Made by a program: the position numbers and the translations under genes
The notes under the pieces: generated by a model
The model's database searches: none
Told to the model about the DNA's origin: nothing
The model's input: the letters and a program-made list of their open reading frames with translations, nothing else
Assembly (NCBI GenBank): GCA_019244745.1
Contig: JAFASF010000134.1
Location: 1 to 36,503 of the forward strand
Length of the DNA stretch: 36,503 nucleotides
Direction: 5' to 3'
Source of the DNA: Solirubrobacterales bacterium
Lineage (GTDB): Bacteria; Actinomycetota; Thermoleophilia; Solirubrobacterales; Solirubrobacteraceae
In this document: piece by piece, positions 15,818 to 22,509 of the stretch
Layout of the letters: each line of letters begins with the position of its first letter
How positions within the stretch are numbered: position 1 is the stretch's first letter

Positions 15818-16767
15818 GAGCCGCGCTCCTCTACGGCCCCGAGGACCTGCGCGTCGAGGACGTCGAGGAGCCCGAGGGGGAAGTGGTCGTGGAAGTGCAG
15901 GCAGCGACCACCTGCGGCACGGACGTGAAGATGTGGCGTCACGGACACCGGGCGCTGGCGCCCTACCCGTGCCGGTTCGGGCATGAGACCGCGGGCGTCC
16001 GGCTGGATACCGGGGACCGCGTGCTGGTCTCGGACTCGATCGCCTGCGGCGAGTGCGCCCCGTGCCGGGCGGGGCGACCCCAGATCTGTCGCGCGCCGAT
16101 CTGGGTCCTGGGGGGATTCGGCGAGCGGATCGCGGCACCCCCCGAAGCGCTTCACCCCATCCCGGACCACCTCTCGGCGGCCGCCGCGGCGATCGCCGAG
16201 CCTCTTGCGGCCGCGATCCATGCGATTGCCCGCGGCACCGACTCGAGCGACGTCGGGGTCATCGGAGGCGGACCGATGGGCCTGATGCTGGGTGCGTTGA
16301 TGGCCGCCGATGGCCGCTCGGTCGCGGTCTCCGACCCGCATCCCGAGCGCCGCACCCAGGCTACGCAACTCGGCGCCAGCGCCGTCGATGCCCAAAACCT
16401 CGGCCAGCACGACCTGGTGTTCGAAGCGGTCGGGCGACCCGAGGCGTGGCGCGCCGCGGTCAACGCCGCGGCACCCGGCGGCGTCGTCGTGTTTGTGGGC
16501 GGCTGCCCCAAGGGCGCGGAAGTCACGCTTCCGCCCGCGCCGATCCACTACGACGAGCTCGAGCTGCGCGGCACCTTCCATCACTCCCCCGCCGAGGTCG
16601 ATCGCGCGCTCGCGATTCTCGGAGCGGGCGGGATCGAGTGGCAGGTGCTGCTCGGCGAAACGATCTCGCTCGAGGAACTGCCGCTAGCGCTCGCGGCGCC
16701 GTCCGGTGGGCCGGCCAAGAAATGGGTGGTGGACCCCCGCACGAGGGCTACTGGTGCTGCCGTCTGA
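15814..16767 (+). CDS. Zinc-dependent alcohol dehydrogenase (MDR superfamily), second of a pair
   Basis: A 317-residue medium-chain dehydrogenase; its ATG overlaps the stop of the preceding dehydrogenase (ATGA). The catalytic zinc site is C34 (TTCGTDVKMW) with H57-E58 (FGHETAG). The structural zinc site has C78, C81, C84 and C92 (CGECAPCRAGRPQIC). The dinucleotide fold is VIGGGPMGLMLG. It is clearly related to its upstream neighbour but well diverged, so this is an old duplication or two distinct subunits. Paired short dehydrogenases could form a heteromer or do consecutive oxidations. The 3' end overlaps the convergent mini-glutaredoxin gene by 20 nt. Confidence 0.9.
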   Translation: MRAALLYGPEDLRVEDVEEPEGEVVVEVQAATTCGTDVKMWRHGHRALAPYPCRFGHETAGVRLDTGDRVLVSDSIACGECAPCRAGRPQICRAPIWVLGGFGERIAAPPEALHPIPDHLSAAAAAIAEPLAAAIHAIARGTDSSDVGVIGGGPMGLMLGALMAADGRSVAVSDPHPERRTQATQLGASAVDAQNLGQHDLVFEAVGRPEAWRAAVNAAAPGGVVVFVGGCPKGAEVTLPPAPIHYDELELRGTFHHSPAEVDRALAILGAGGIEWQVLLGETISLEELPLALAAPSGGPAKKWVVDPRTRATGAAV

Positions 16768-16996
16768 AGTCGAGGTACTCCACGATGCGGCGCGAGTCGC
16801 AGATCGCCTCCCCGTCGATCACCAGGACGGGCACCCGCCGCTGGTCGGTCAGCGCCTCGACCTCGGGTCGCCGTGAGCGGCGTTGTGGGACCTTCACTTC
16901 CGCAAAGGCGATCCCTTCTCGGCTGAGCGCGCGCGCCACCTTACCGCACGGGCACAGCCAGTTCGTCGGGGTCGTGCAGCGGTACAGCGTGGCCAC
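16748..16996 (-). CDS. Glutaredoxin-like / GST N-terminal domain mini-protein
   Basis: An 82-residue thioredoxin-fold protein. The GTG at 16996 gives MATLYRCTTPTNWLCPCGKV; the longer ORF-track product starts inside the epimerase gene. The active-site region YRCTTPTNWLCPCGK has a CPC motif, shifted from the classical CPYC position. The cis-proline element is RRVPVLVIDG, followed by GST-type EAICDSRRIVEYLDF. It is likely a thiol oxidoreductase or glutathione-type adaptor; the partner is unknown. Its start lies 38 nt downstream of the epimerase stop on the same strand, so the two may be co-transcribed. Confidence 0.75.
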   Translation of the reverse strand: MATLYRCTTPTNWLCPCGKVARALSREGIAFAEVKVPQRRSRRPEVEALTDQRRVPVLVIDGEAICDSRRIVEYLDFRRQHQ

Positions 16997-17034
16997 CGGC
17001 CAAGGACGATAGAGCGCCTGCGCACAGACGTCGC

Positions 17035-18087
17035 TCAGCCGAGCCCGGTCCGCCTGAGCACGCTCGCCGCCGCGCGCAGCGGCAGTGACTGGCGCGAGCC
17101 GACCGCCGGCAGCCGGGCGCCCTCGCGCTCGCGATACCAGGCAATGGTCTCCTCCAGGGCGTCCTCGTGCGGCGAAGTGCGCCATCCCAGCTGTTCCTTG
17201 GCTTTGGTGTTCCTGAACGCCCAGGTCAGCGAGGCGGCGCGGATCTCCGGCGGGGGCGGCATCCGTGGGCCCATGCCGGGAACACGCTGCCCCGCCGCGG
17301 CCAGCGCGAGCGCCACCGGGACGGGGAGCTTCACCGCCGGCGGCTCCACCCCGGACAATCGGCCCAGGTCGGCGAACAGCCGGTCCAGCGTGTAGTTCCG
17401 ATTCCCCAGGATGTACCGCTCCCCCACCGTCCCGCGTTCATCGGCCAGCAGGTGACCGCGCGCCACGTCCTCCACGCCGACGATGTTGAGCGTTCCGTCC
17501 ACGTAGGCCGGAATTCGGCGCAGCATGAACCGCCGCACCAGTGCCGTTGAGGAGCGTCCCGGATCGCCCGCCCCCAGCGCGTACGTCGGGTTGACGATCA
17601 CCAGCGGGAGCCCGCGGACGACCAAGCGCAGCGCCATGACCTCCGCCTCGTGCTTGGAGTCCACATAGGCGATCCCGTAGCGGCCGGCATCCCAGACGTT
17701 CGTCTCATCGGCGGTGGAGCCCTTCGGAGCGGGTCCGACCGCGGCGACCGACGAGGTGTAGACGACGCGCTGCACGCCGGCTCGGAGTGCCTCCTCGAGG
17801 ACGATACGGGTGCCCTCGAAGTTCAGCGCGAACGCCTGCTCGCGGGGCAGCCCGAGATTGGTGGTGCCGGCGGCGTGAAAGACGCGATCGACGCCCCCGA
17901 GCGCCCGCCGGATCGATTGCCGGTCGCGCACGTCCGCGCGCGCCTGTTCGACCGGGAGGCCGGCGAGGGCGTCGAGTCTGGAATCCGCACGAACGGTGAC
18001 CCTCACCTCATCGCCTCGCTCGACGAGCAACCGGGTGATGTGCGACCCGATGAAACCGGTCCCGCCGATAATCAGCGTGAGGGGCAC
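17035..18087 (-). CDS. NAD-dependent epimerase/reductase, HpnA-like (extended SDR)
   Basis: A 350-residue extended short-chain dehydrogenase. It has the nucleotide motif GGTGFIGSH (residues 8-16), the catalytic serine in VYTSSVAAVG (near 112) and the YxxxK pair Y141/K145 (YVDSKHEAE). The C-terminal half resembles hopanoid-associated sugar epimerases (IPAYVDGTLNIVGVEDVARGHLL, GERYILGNRNYTL), though dihydroflavonol-reductase-like relatives share much of this. No hopanoid gene is in the window, so the substrate is open. A ribosome site (GAGGTG) precedes the ATG. TACACT 12-17 nt beyond the 163-nt palindrome's edge is the likely -10. Confidence 0.85.
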   Translation of the reverse strand: MPLTLIIGGTGFIGSHITRLLVERGDEVRVTVRADSRLDALAGLPVEQARADVRDRQSIRRALGGVDRVFHAAGTTNLGLPREQAFALNFEGTRIVLEEALRAGVQRVVYTSSVAAVGPAPKGSTADETNVWDAGRYGIAYVDSKHEAEVMALRLVVRGLPLVIVNPTYALGAGDPGRSSTALVRRFMLRRIPAYVDGTLNIVGVEDVARGHLLADERGTVGERYILGNRNYTLDRLFADLGRLSGVEPPAVKLPVPVALALAAAGQRVPGMGPRMPPPPEIRAASLTWAFRNTKAKEQLGWRTSPHEDALEETIAWYREREGARLPAVGSRQSLPLRAAASVLRRTGLG

Positions 18088-18099
18088 CTCAGCAAGCCC

Positions 18100-18105
18100 A
18101 GTGTA
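18100..18105 (-). promoter_or_regulatory. -10 element of the epimerase gene
   Basis: TACACT on the minus strand, with 12 nt between it and the start codon region. It abuts the left end of the palindromic element at 18107, so the element covers the likely -35 position. Confidence 0.35.
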
Positions 18106-18106
18106 A

Positions 18107-18269
18107 GTGGTTCTCTTCGTAAGTACGGCGACACCGAGAGGCGTCCCTGGCGGATGACTGTCGAGGACGCAGCGAGCGTGGCGTACCTGGAAGGTATGCG
18201 AGCGAGCGAGGACGAAGACAGGCGCCGTCAGGGCGGCTCGAATGTCGTCGTATTTGCGAAGAGGACCAC
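18107..18269 (+). repeat. 163-nt nested palindrome between epimerase and degV
   Basis: The outer arms (18107-18134 and 18242-18269) match at 23 of 28 positions. Four of the five differences are T-G or G-T pairs, tolerated in plus-strand RNA but not in minus-strand RNA. Moving inwards, further facing stems are CGAG/CTCG, CCCTGGCGG/CCGTCAGGG, CTGTC/GACAG and GCGTACC/GGTATGC around the loop TGGAA. Two purine-rich unpaired stretches face each other, both carrying GAGGACG and GCGAGCG. It could be a non-autonomous mobile element or a structured RNA. It accounts for most of the 264-nt gap between the two divergent genes. Confidence 0.7.
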
Positions 18270-18339
18270 GAGACCGGGCCGTGATCCTGGCCAGGACTCA
18301 AGCCCAGCTCAACTCCTCGCACGCTGCTATTCGCCAAGC

Positions 18340-18345
18340 TAGGGT
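18340..18345 (+). promoter_or_regulatory. -10 element or ribosome site of degV
   Basis: TAGGGT lies 6 nt before the GTG start. The AGGG inside it could also serve as a Shine-Dalgarno for the GTG (7 nt) or the ATG after it (10 nt), so the two readings compete. Confidence 0.3.
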
Positions 18346-18351
18346 CCCGCC

Positions 18352-19206
18352 GTGATGGCCGTCGCGATCGTCACCGATACGTGCCATTACCTTCCCCGCG
18401 ACCTCATAGAGGCGCAGGGGATCCGCGAGGTCAGCCTGTACCTGCACTGGGACGGGGAGACCCAGCGCGAAAGCGACATCACGAACTACGATGCCTACTA
18501 CGAGCGCCTGCGCACGGCCCCGGAGCTCCCGAGCACGTCGCAACCGTCGATCGGAGACTTCCTCGCCACGTACGAGCCGCTGCTGCGCGCCGGCGACGAC
18601 GTCGTCTCCATCCACCTCGCCGGCGGCATGTCGGGGACGGTGCACGCCGCAGAGCAGGCGCGCGAGCAGCTCGGAAAGCTCGCGGGTCGCGTACACGTGG
18701 TCGACTCCGAATCCGCTTGCGGCGGCGAAGGGCTGGTCGTCCTGGCCGCCGCGGCGGCCGCGCGAGCCGGCGCCGACGCCCCCGGGGTAGTGGGGCGCGC
18801 GCACCATGCCCGGGCCCATCTGCGCTTGTGGTTCGCGATCGACACACTCGACTACCTGCGTCGGGGTGGCCGGATCGGGGGCGCCCGAGCGTGGCTGGGG
18901 TCGGCGCTGCAGATCAAGCCGATCCTGACCGTCGAGTCCGTAATCACGCCGGTCGAGCGGGTGCGCACGTCGCGGCGCGCGTTCGAGCGCCTGGTGGAGC
19001 TGCTGCGAACGCGAGCGAGGGATGGAGCCGACGCCTGGGTCATCCAGCACATCCAGGCCTACCGCGAAGCCGAGGAGCTCGCCCGGTTGGGCCAGGAGAT
19101 GTTCAAGCGCGAGCCGCTGGTGGTTTCCCAGGTCGGCCCGGTCATCGGAGCCCATGTCGGACCCGGGCTGCTGGGTGCCGGCGGAATCCCCGCCAGCCTC
19201 ATCTAA
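18352..19206 (+). CDS. DegV family fatty-acid-binding protein
   Basis: A 284-residue DegV (FakB-like) protein. DegV proteins bind a fatty acid and, with FakA kinases, present it for phosphorylation. Motifs: an N-terminal AIVTDTCHYLP, the lipid-head-group loop STSQPS (residues 61-66), GGMSGTVHAAE (S94) and VVDSESACGGEG. DTLDYLRRGGRIGGA is the family-typical middle helix, and VGPVIGAHVGPGLLG near the C-terminus is strongly diagnostic. The start is GTG 18352 or ATG 18355. No fakA is visible nearby, but an acyl-CoA synthetase and PlsC acyltransferase lie in the same window. The gene is convergent with the DUF3618 gene, 6 nt apart. Confidence 0.92.
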   Translation: MMAVAIVTDTCHYLPRDLIEAQGIREVSLYLHWDGETQRESDITNYDAYYERLRTAPELPSTSQPSIGDFLATYEPLLRAGDDVVSIHLAGGMSGTVHAAEQAREQLGKLAGRVHVVDSESACGGEGLVVLAAAAAARAGADAPGVVGRAHHARAHLRLWFAIDTLDYLRRGGRIGGARAWLGSALQIKPILTVESVITPVERVRTSRRAFERLVELLRTRARDGADAWVIQHIQAYREAEELARLGQEMFKREPLVVSQVGPVIGAHVGPGLLGAGGIPASLI

Positions 19207-19212
19207 GGCTGG

Positions 19213-19461
19213 TCAGGACCCGGAACCGCGCTGGCGCCGGCCGAACGCGATCGCCGCGATCGCAGCCACGCCACCGCCGAGCACAAACCCCGCGACCCCG
19301 GCCCCGATCATGATCTCGCGCTGGTGGTTTCGAAGCTGAGCTCGCCAGTCGGTCAGGCGGCCCACTTCGAGCCGCAGCTTCTCGAGCGAGGTGCCTAGCT
19401 GCTGGCGATTCTGCTCGATCGAGGCGCGGATCTCCTGCGGCGAGCGCGCGGGCGCGGGCAT
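19213..19461 (-). CDS. DUF3618-type small membrane protein
   Basis: An 82-residue protein: an N-terminal helix RSPQEIRASIEQNRQQLGTSLEKL as in DUF3618, then one C-terminal transmembrane span (MIGAGVAGFVLGGGVAAIAAIAF) ending in basic residues. I chose the ATG that overlaps the upstream stop (TGATG); the longer ORF-track product is a shadow of the holin-X gene. It is last in the eleven-gene operon. Function unknown. Its arrangement beside a holin-X protein resembles the yqjD-yqjE-yqjK membrane-protein cluster of E. coli. Confidence 0.8.
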   Translation of the reverse strand: MPAPARSPQEIRASIEQNRQQLGTSLEKLRLEVGRLTDWRAQLRNHQREIMIGAGVAGFVLGGGVAAIAAIAFGRRQRGSGS

Positions 19462-19946
19462 CAGCGATTGGCCTCGGGGCGCGTGGGAGCGGGCACCTGC
19501 TCGCCCTCCCTGACCGCGGGCACGGGCATATGCCGATCGGCCTCCGCCTTGGACACCGTCTCGCGGATCCGCTTTGCCTCGTCGATCGCCATCGTCGGCG
19601 TCGGCGCTCCGACCCGGAGCTTGCGCCAGGCGAACAACCCCGCGATCAGCGCCAGCACGAACAGGCCCCCCGTCACGATCAGGAAACCAATCCAGAGATC
19701 TCCCGCCCCGCTTACGAACACCGCGTTCAGCGCCCACGCGATCGTCTCCATGGCAAACCAGATCCCGAACACCGCGAACACGGCGCCGGCCGCCACCGCG
19801 GCCGCGCCCCGGGCGATGCTCGAGACCTTCGCCTTTACCTCCGCCTTGGCGAGTTCGACCTCCTCGCGCACGAGCACCGACATCCGCTCGGAGACCTCGG
19901 TCACCGCGGTCGTGATGTTCTCGTTCTTGCCGGGCTCAGTGGGCAA
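19461..19946 (-). CDS. Actinobacterial holin-X / YqjE family membrane protein (PF07332-like)
   Basis: A 161-residue membrane protein. An N-terminal amphipathic helix (ERMSVLVREEVELAKAEVKAK) typical of the family is followed by two spans (about residues 46-78 and 84-109). A cytosolic, charged C-terminal tail of about 50 residues follows. The start is TTG (MPTEPGKNENI), overlapping the upstream small gene by 11 nt. Despite the Pfam name, such proteins are usually chromosomal envelope proteins; no phage gene is nearby. It is cotranscribed with DUF3618- and DUF4235-like proteins. Confidence 0.82.
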   Translation of the reverse strand: MPTEPGKNENITTAVTEVSERMSVLVREEVELAKAEVKAKVSSIARGAAAVAAGAVFAVFGIWFAMETIAWALNAVFVSGAGDLWIGFLIVTGGLFVLALIAGLFAWRKLRVGAPTPTMAIDEAKRIRETVSKAEADRHMPVPAVREGEQVPAPTRPEANR

Positions 19947-20151
19947 TGCGCCTGAGGATCTGGGCGAGTAAGAACGCGCCGGCGAACACGGCGCCGACGG
20001 CGAGCTCGGGGCGGTCGTGGATCAACTCACCGGCGCGGTCGGTCAGTGGCTTACCAGCGCCATCGGTCGTGGGTGATCCCGGAACCGCGGGCAGCGAGCC
20101 CGCACCGGCAGGGGCTGGCTGGGCGCTCGGACTCGCGGGTTGATCGGTCAC
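19936..20151 (-). CDS. Small single-pass membrane protein, YqjD/ElaB-like tail
   Basis: A 71-residue protein starting at GTG, which overlaps the upstream stop as GTGA. The first 35 residues are Pro/Ala/Ser-rich and probably disordered. The second half, DRAGELIHDRPELAVGAVFAGAFLLAQILRRIAH, resembles the C-terminal membrane anchor of YqjD/ElaB-type proteins. Those can bind inner membrane and ribosomes in E. coli. The similarity is short, so homology is only suggested. Confidence 0.65.
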   Translation of the reverse strand: MTDQPASPSAQPAPAGAGSLPAVPGSPTTDGAGKPLTDRAGELIHDRPELAVGAVFAGAFLLAQILRRIAH

Positions 20152-20345
20152 TCGGGTGGCTCTTCGCCGAAGACGCGCGTCCAGATCAGCGCTGCCAATC
20201 GCGCCGCGACGATGCTTGCGAGCGCGCCGGTGCCGGCTAGCAGTCCTGACCAGAGTAGACGCTTGACCAAAGGGCTCTCCGTCATCGGTCGGGATTCAAT
20301 CAGACTTGCCGGGCGTTGCGGGACCGGCGGCTGACCCGCGCTCAT
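20148..20345 (-). CDS. DUF4235-like small membrane protein
   Basis: A 65-residue protein with one or two hydrophobic stretches (RLLWSGLLAGTGALASIVAARLAALIW) and the ending TRVFGEEPPE, as in DUF4235 proteins. The ATG at 20345 overlaps the TetR stop (ATGA). A second in-frame ATG at 20285 (MTESPLVKRLL) would give a 45-residue protein closer to the core, but neither has a strong ribosome site. It is the first of four consecutive small membrane genes. Function unknown. Confidence 0.65.
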   Translation of the reverse strand: MSAGQPPVPQRPASLIESRPMTESPLVKRLLWSGLLAGTGALASIVAARLAALIWTRVFGEEPPE

Positions 20346-20947
20346 CGCTCGAGCCCCCGGCAGATCGTCTCGACGATCAGGCCCTTGGCACGTTCGAGCT
20401 CCTCCTCGCCGGCCCCCCCGGCCTCGAAGATCCAGCTCGTCAGCACCTGCTCGACGAGCCCGTAAAAGGCCAGTGAGGCAAACTGCGGGGTGATCTCCCT
20501 TCGGAACGTGCCCTCGGCCTGCGCCCGCGCGACGATGGCCGCGATCTGCTCATACGCCTCGCGGATCTTGGCCAGATGGGTGCGGCCGAACGTGTTGGCG
20601 GCACGCGTCACCTCGACGATGATCACCTTCATCAGGTCGGGGTCGTGGCGGTAGGAATCGATGATGAAGGCCGCGATCGCGTAGAGCTTCTCCCGCGGCG
20701 AGCTTCGCGACGCGTCGGCCTCGGAGATCGCGGCCAGCATCACGTCCCAGCGCTCCAGGAACAGCGTGTCGAGGATCTCCTCCTTGGAGGAGAAGTAGTG
20801 GTAGACGAGCCCGTAGGCGACACCGGCCTCGTCGGCGATGTCCGAGACCCGGCAGGTGTGAAATCCCTGGCGCGCGAACACCCGCACCGCCGCGTCGAGG
20901 ATCACGCGGCGCTTGTCGACCGCCGCCGTCGTCGCCGAAGCGGTCAT
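20342..20947 (-). CDS. TetR/AcrR family transcriptional regulator
   Basis: A 201-residue repressor. The N-terminal helix-turn-helix is RRVILDAAVRVFARQGFHTCRVSDIADEAGVAYGLVYHYFSSKEEIL, and an all-helical ligand domain follows. The start at MTASATTAAVDKRR is set by the ATGA overlap with the nitrilase stop; the ORF-track extension of 75 residues is low-complexity. It lies inside the operon rather than apart from it. The acyl-CoA neighbours suggest an acyl-CoA or fatty-acid ligand as in FadR/PsrA-type TetR proteins (inference). It is a candidate binder of the 27013-27028 palindrome, along with the MerR protein. Confidence 0.93.
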   Translation of the reverse strand: MTASATTAAVDKRRVILDAAVRVFARQGFHTCRVSDIADEAGVAYGLVYHYFSSKEEILDTLFLERWDVMLAAISEADASRSSPREKLYAIAAFIIDSYRHDPDLMKVIIVEVTRAANTFGRTHLAKIREAYEQIAAIVARAQAEGTFRREITPQFASLAFYGLVEQVLTSWIFEAGGAGEEELERAKGLIVETICRGLER

Positions 20948-21768
20948 AGAGCCGCCGTGGGATCGCGCACGTCGTCCCGGCGATGCGCGAGCGACGGAAG
21001 CCGTTGCCTGATATCGCGCAGCGCCGCGAAGTCGAGGTCGGTCACGATCACGGTCTCGGAGTCGGGGGCCAGAGCAAGCACGAGTCCCCAGGGATCGACG
21101 ATCATCGATCGGCCGCCCGCGCGGTGACCGGGCGGATGGGCCCCGACTTGATTTGCGGCGACCACGAAGCACTGGTTCTCGATCGCCCGCGCCCGGAGCA
21201 ACACCTCCCAGTGGTCGCGGGTGGTGGCGAGGGTGAACGCGGCGGGAACCGCGATCACCTCGGCGCCCCGCGCGCTCAGGATTCCGTACAGCTCGGGAAA
21301 GCGCACGTCGTAGCAGATGGTCAGGCCGATCAGGATCCCGTCGGCGAGCTCGGACACGACCGACTCGTCGCCCGCCTCCTCGGTCGCTGACTCCGCGTAC
21401 TGCACCCCGTCGACCTCGACGTCGAACATGTGAATCTTCCGGTAGACCGCGCGCAGCTCTCCGTCAGGTCCGACGTGGACGCTCGTGTTCGCCGTCTTGG
21501 TGCGGCCCTCGAGCTTCTCCGCGATTGATCCGGCCACGAGATCGATCCCCAACTCGCGGGCGGCCGAGCGCGCCCAGGTGATACAGGCGCCGTCGAGGGG
21601 CTCCGCTCCGGCCGTCATCTGTTCGGCGGTCCCCAGCACGCTCCACTTCTCGGGCAGCACGACGAGCTGCGCCCCGCGCCCGGCGGCCTCCCGAACCAGC
21701 CGGTCGGCCGTGGCCAGATTGCGATCGATGTCTTCCGTGGAGTTGAGCTGTACGGCGGCGGCGCGCAT
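20944..21768 (-). CDS. Carbon-nitrogen hydrolase, nitrilase superfamily (Nit-type amidase)
   Basis: A 274-residue amidase with the full Glu-Lys-Cys triad: E40 (VVLPEKWS), K111 (YRKIHMFDV) and C152 (TICYDVRFPELY). The YRKIHMFDV and CYDVRFPELY forms are typical of the Nit1/Nit2 branch, which includes deaminated-glutathione amidase and omega-amidase; true nitrilases differ here. It probably hydrolyses a small carboxamide in the cytoplasm. AGGTGG lies 6 nt before the ATG. There are 24 nt between it and the MerR gene, the largest gap in the operon. Its link to the acyl-CoA genes is unexplained. Confidence 0.92.
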   Translation of the reverse strand: MRAAAVQLNSTEDIDRNLATADRLVREAAGRGAQLVVLPEKWSVLGTAEQMTAGAEPLDGACITWARSAARELGIDLVAGSIAEKLEGRTKTANTSVHVGPDGELRAVYRKIHMFDVEVDGVQYAESATEEAGDESVVSELADGILIGLTICYDVRFPELYGILSARGAEVIAVPAAFTLATTRDHWEVLLRARAIENQCFVVAANQVGAHPPGHRAGGRSMIVDPWGLVLALAPDSETVIVTDLDFAALRDIRQRLPSLAHRRDDVRDPTAAL

Positions 21769-21792
21769 CGCTGACCACCTATGGGTATCAGA

Positions 21793-22509
21793 TCACGACG
21801 CGTGGTGGTGGGCGCGTCGGAGCGCCGCCAGCAACAGCTTCGAGTGCATCGCGCCGATCAGGTCACGGAGCGGTTCGGCTCCCGAGGAGATGATCTCGAC
21901 CGCGCGCTCGACCGCCACCCCGCCCGCCAGGCGGTCGAGGAGCACCCGCACCTCCTCGTCCACCAGCGGCTCGAGCGCGTGCCGATAACGGAGCGTGTCG
22001 TATACGGTGAAGCCGATCGCCTCCTCATAGCCCCCCGCGCGAAAGCGCGATATCGCCTCGATGATCGCCACGTCGTCGGCGTCATAACCGCGGGCGGTCG
22101 GGGTCAGCACGGCGATGTCCTCGAGCCGCTCCAGGACGTTCTGCGGCATGGCATAGGTCTCCCGGACCTTCGTCCGCGACACCCGCCGCGTCTCGCGAGC
22201 CTCGATCGCCTGCTCGAGGATCCTGTCCTCGAGCTCGATCAGCCGCGCCGCCCGTTCCGGGTCTGAGCCGATCAGGTCGCGGATCACTCGCAGAGGCATG
22301 AACCGTTCCTCCTGCAAGCGCTTGATCAGCCGGACCCGGTCGACGAACTCCACCGGGTAGTAGGCCATGTTCCGGCTCGTGCGCACGACCTCGTCGTCCG
22401 TGCCGAGCAGCCCCTCGCGCAGGTAGTGCTTGATCGTCCCCGCGCTGACCCCCGAGCGCACCGCGAGCTCGGACATCCTGAGCATCCCGTTTGCCGCGGT
22501 CGAGGTCAT
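21793..22509 (-). CDS. MerR family transcriptional regulator
   Basis: A 238-residue regulator. The winged helix is at residues 10-60: LRMSELAVRSGVSAGTIKHYLREGLL and the wing region TSRNMAYYPVEFVDRVRLIKRLQ. No cysteine metal site is evident, so the ligand is probably organic. It is longer than classic MerR, with a C-terminal helical domain of about 120 residues. It sits between CoA-transferase and amidase genes in an operon that also encodes a CT subunit and enoyl-CoA hydratase. This recalls LiuR, the MerR regulator of leucine/isovalerate catabolism, but orthology is only inferred. Its start overlaps the CoA-transferase stop (ATGA). Confidence 0.92.
   Translation of the reverse strand: MTSTAANGMLRMSELAVRSGVSAGTIKHYLREGLLGTDDEVVRTSRNMAYYPVEFVDRVRLIKRLQEERFMPLRVIRDLIGSDPERAARLIELEDRILEQAIEARETRRVSRTKVRETYAMPQNVLERLEDIAVLTPTARGYDADDVAIIEAISRFRAGGYEEAIGFTVYDTLRYRHALEPLVDEEVRVLLDRLAGGVAVERAVEIISSGAEPLRDLIGAMHSKLLLAALRRAHHHAS

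Noticed and set aside
17650-18342. 230-codon plus-strand ORF reaching into the 163-nt palindrome
   Set aside because: It is mostly the antisense of the epimerase, and its last part is the palindrome; no gene-like motif appears.
19461-19946. Phage or prophage holin
   Set aside because: The family name suggests a holin but there is no phage gene nearby, the protein has the chromosomal YqjE-like form, and it is part of a metabolic operon.
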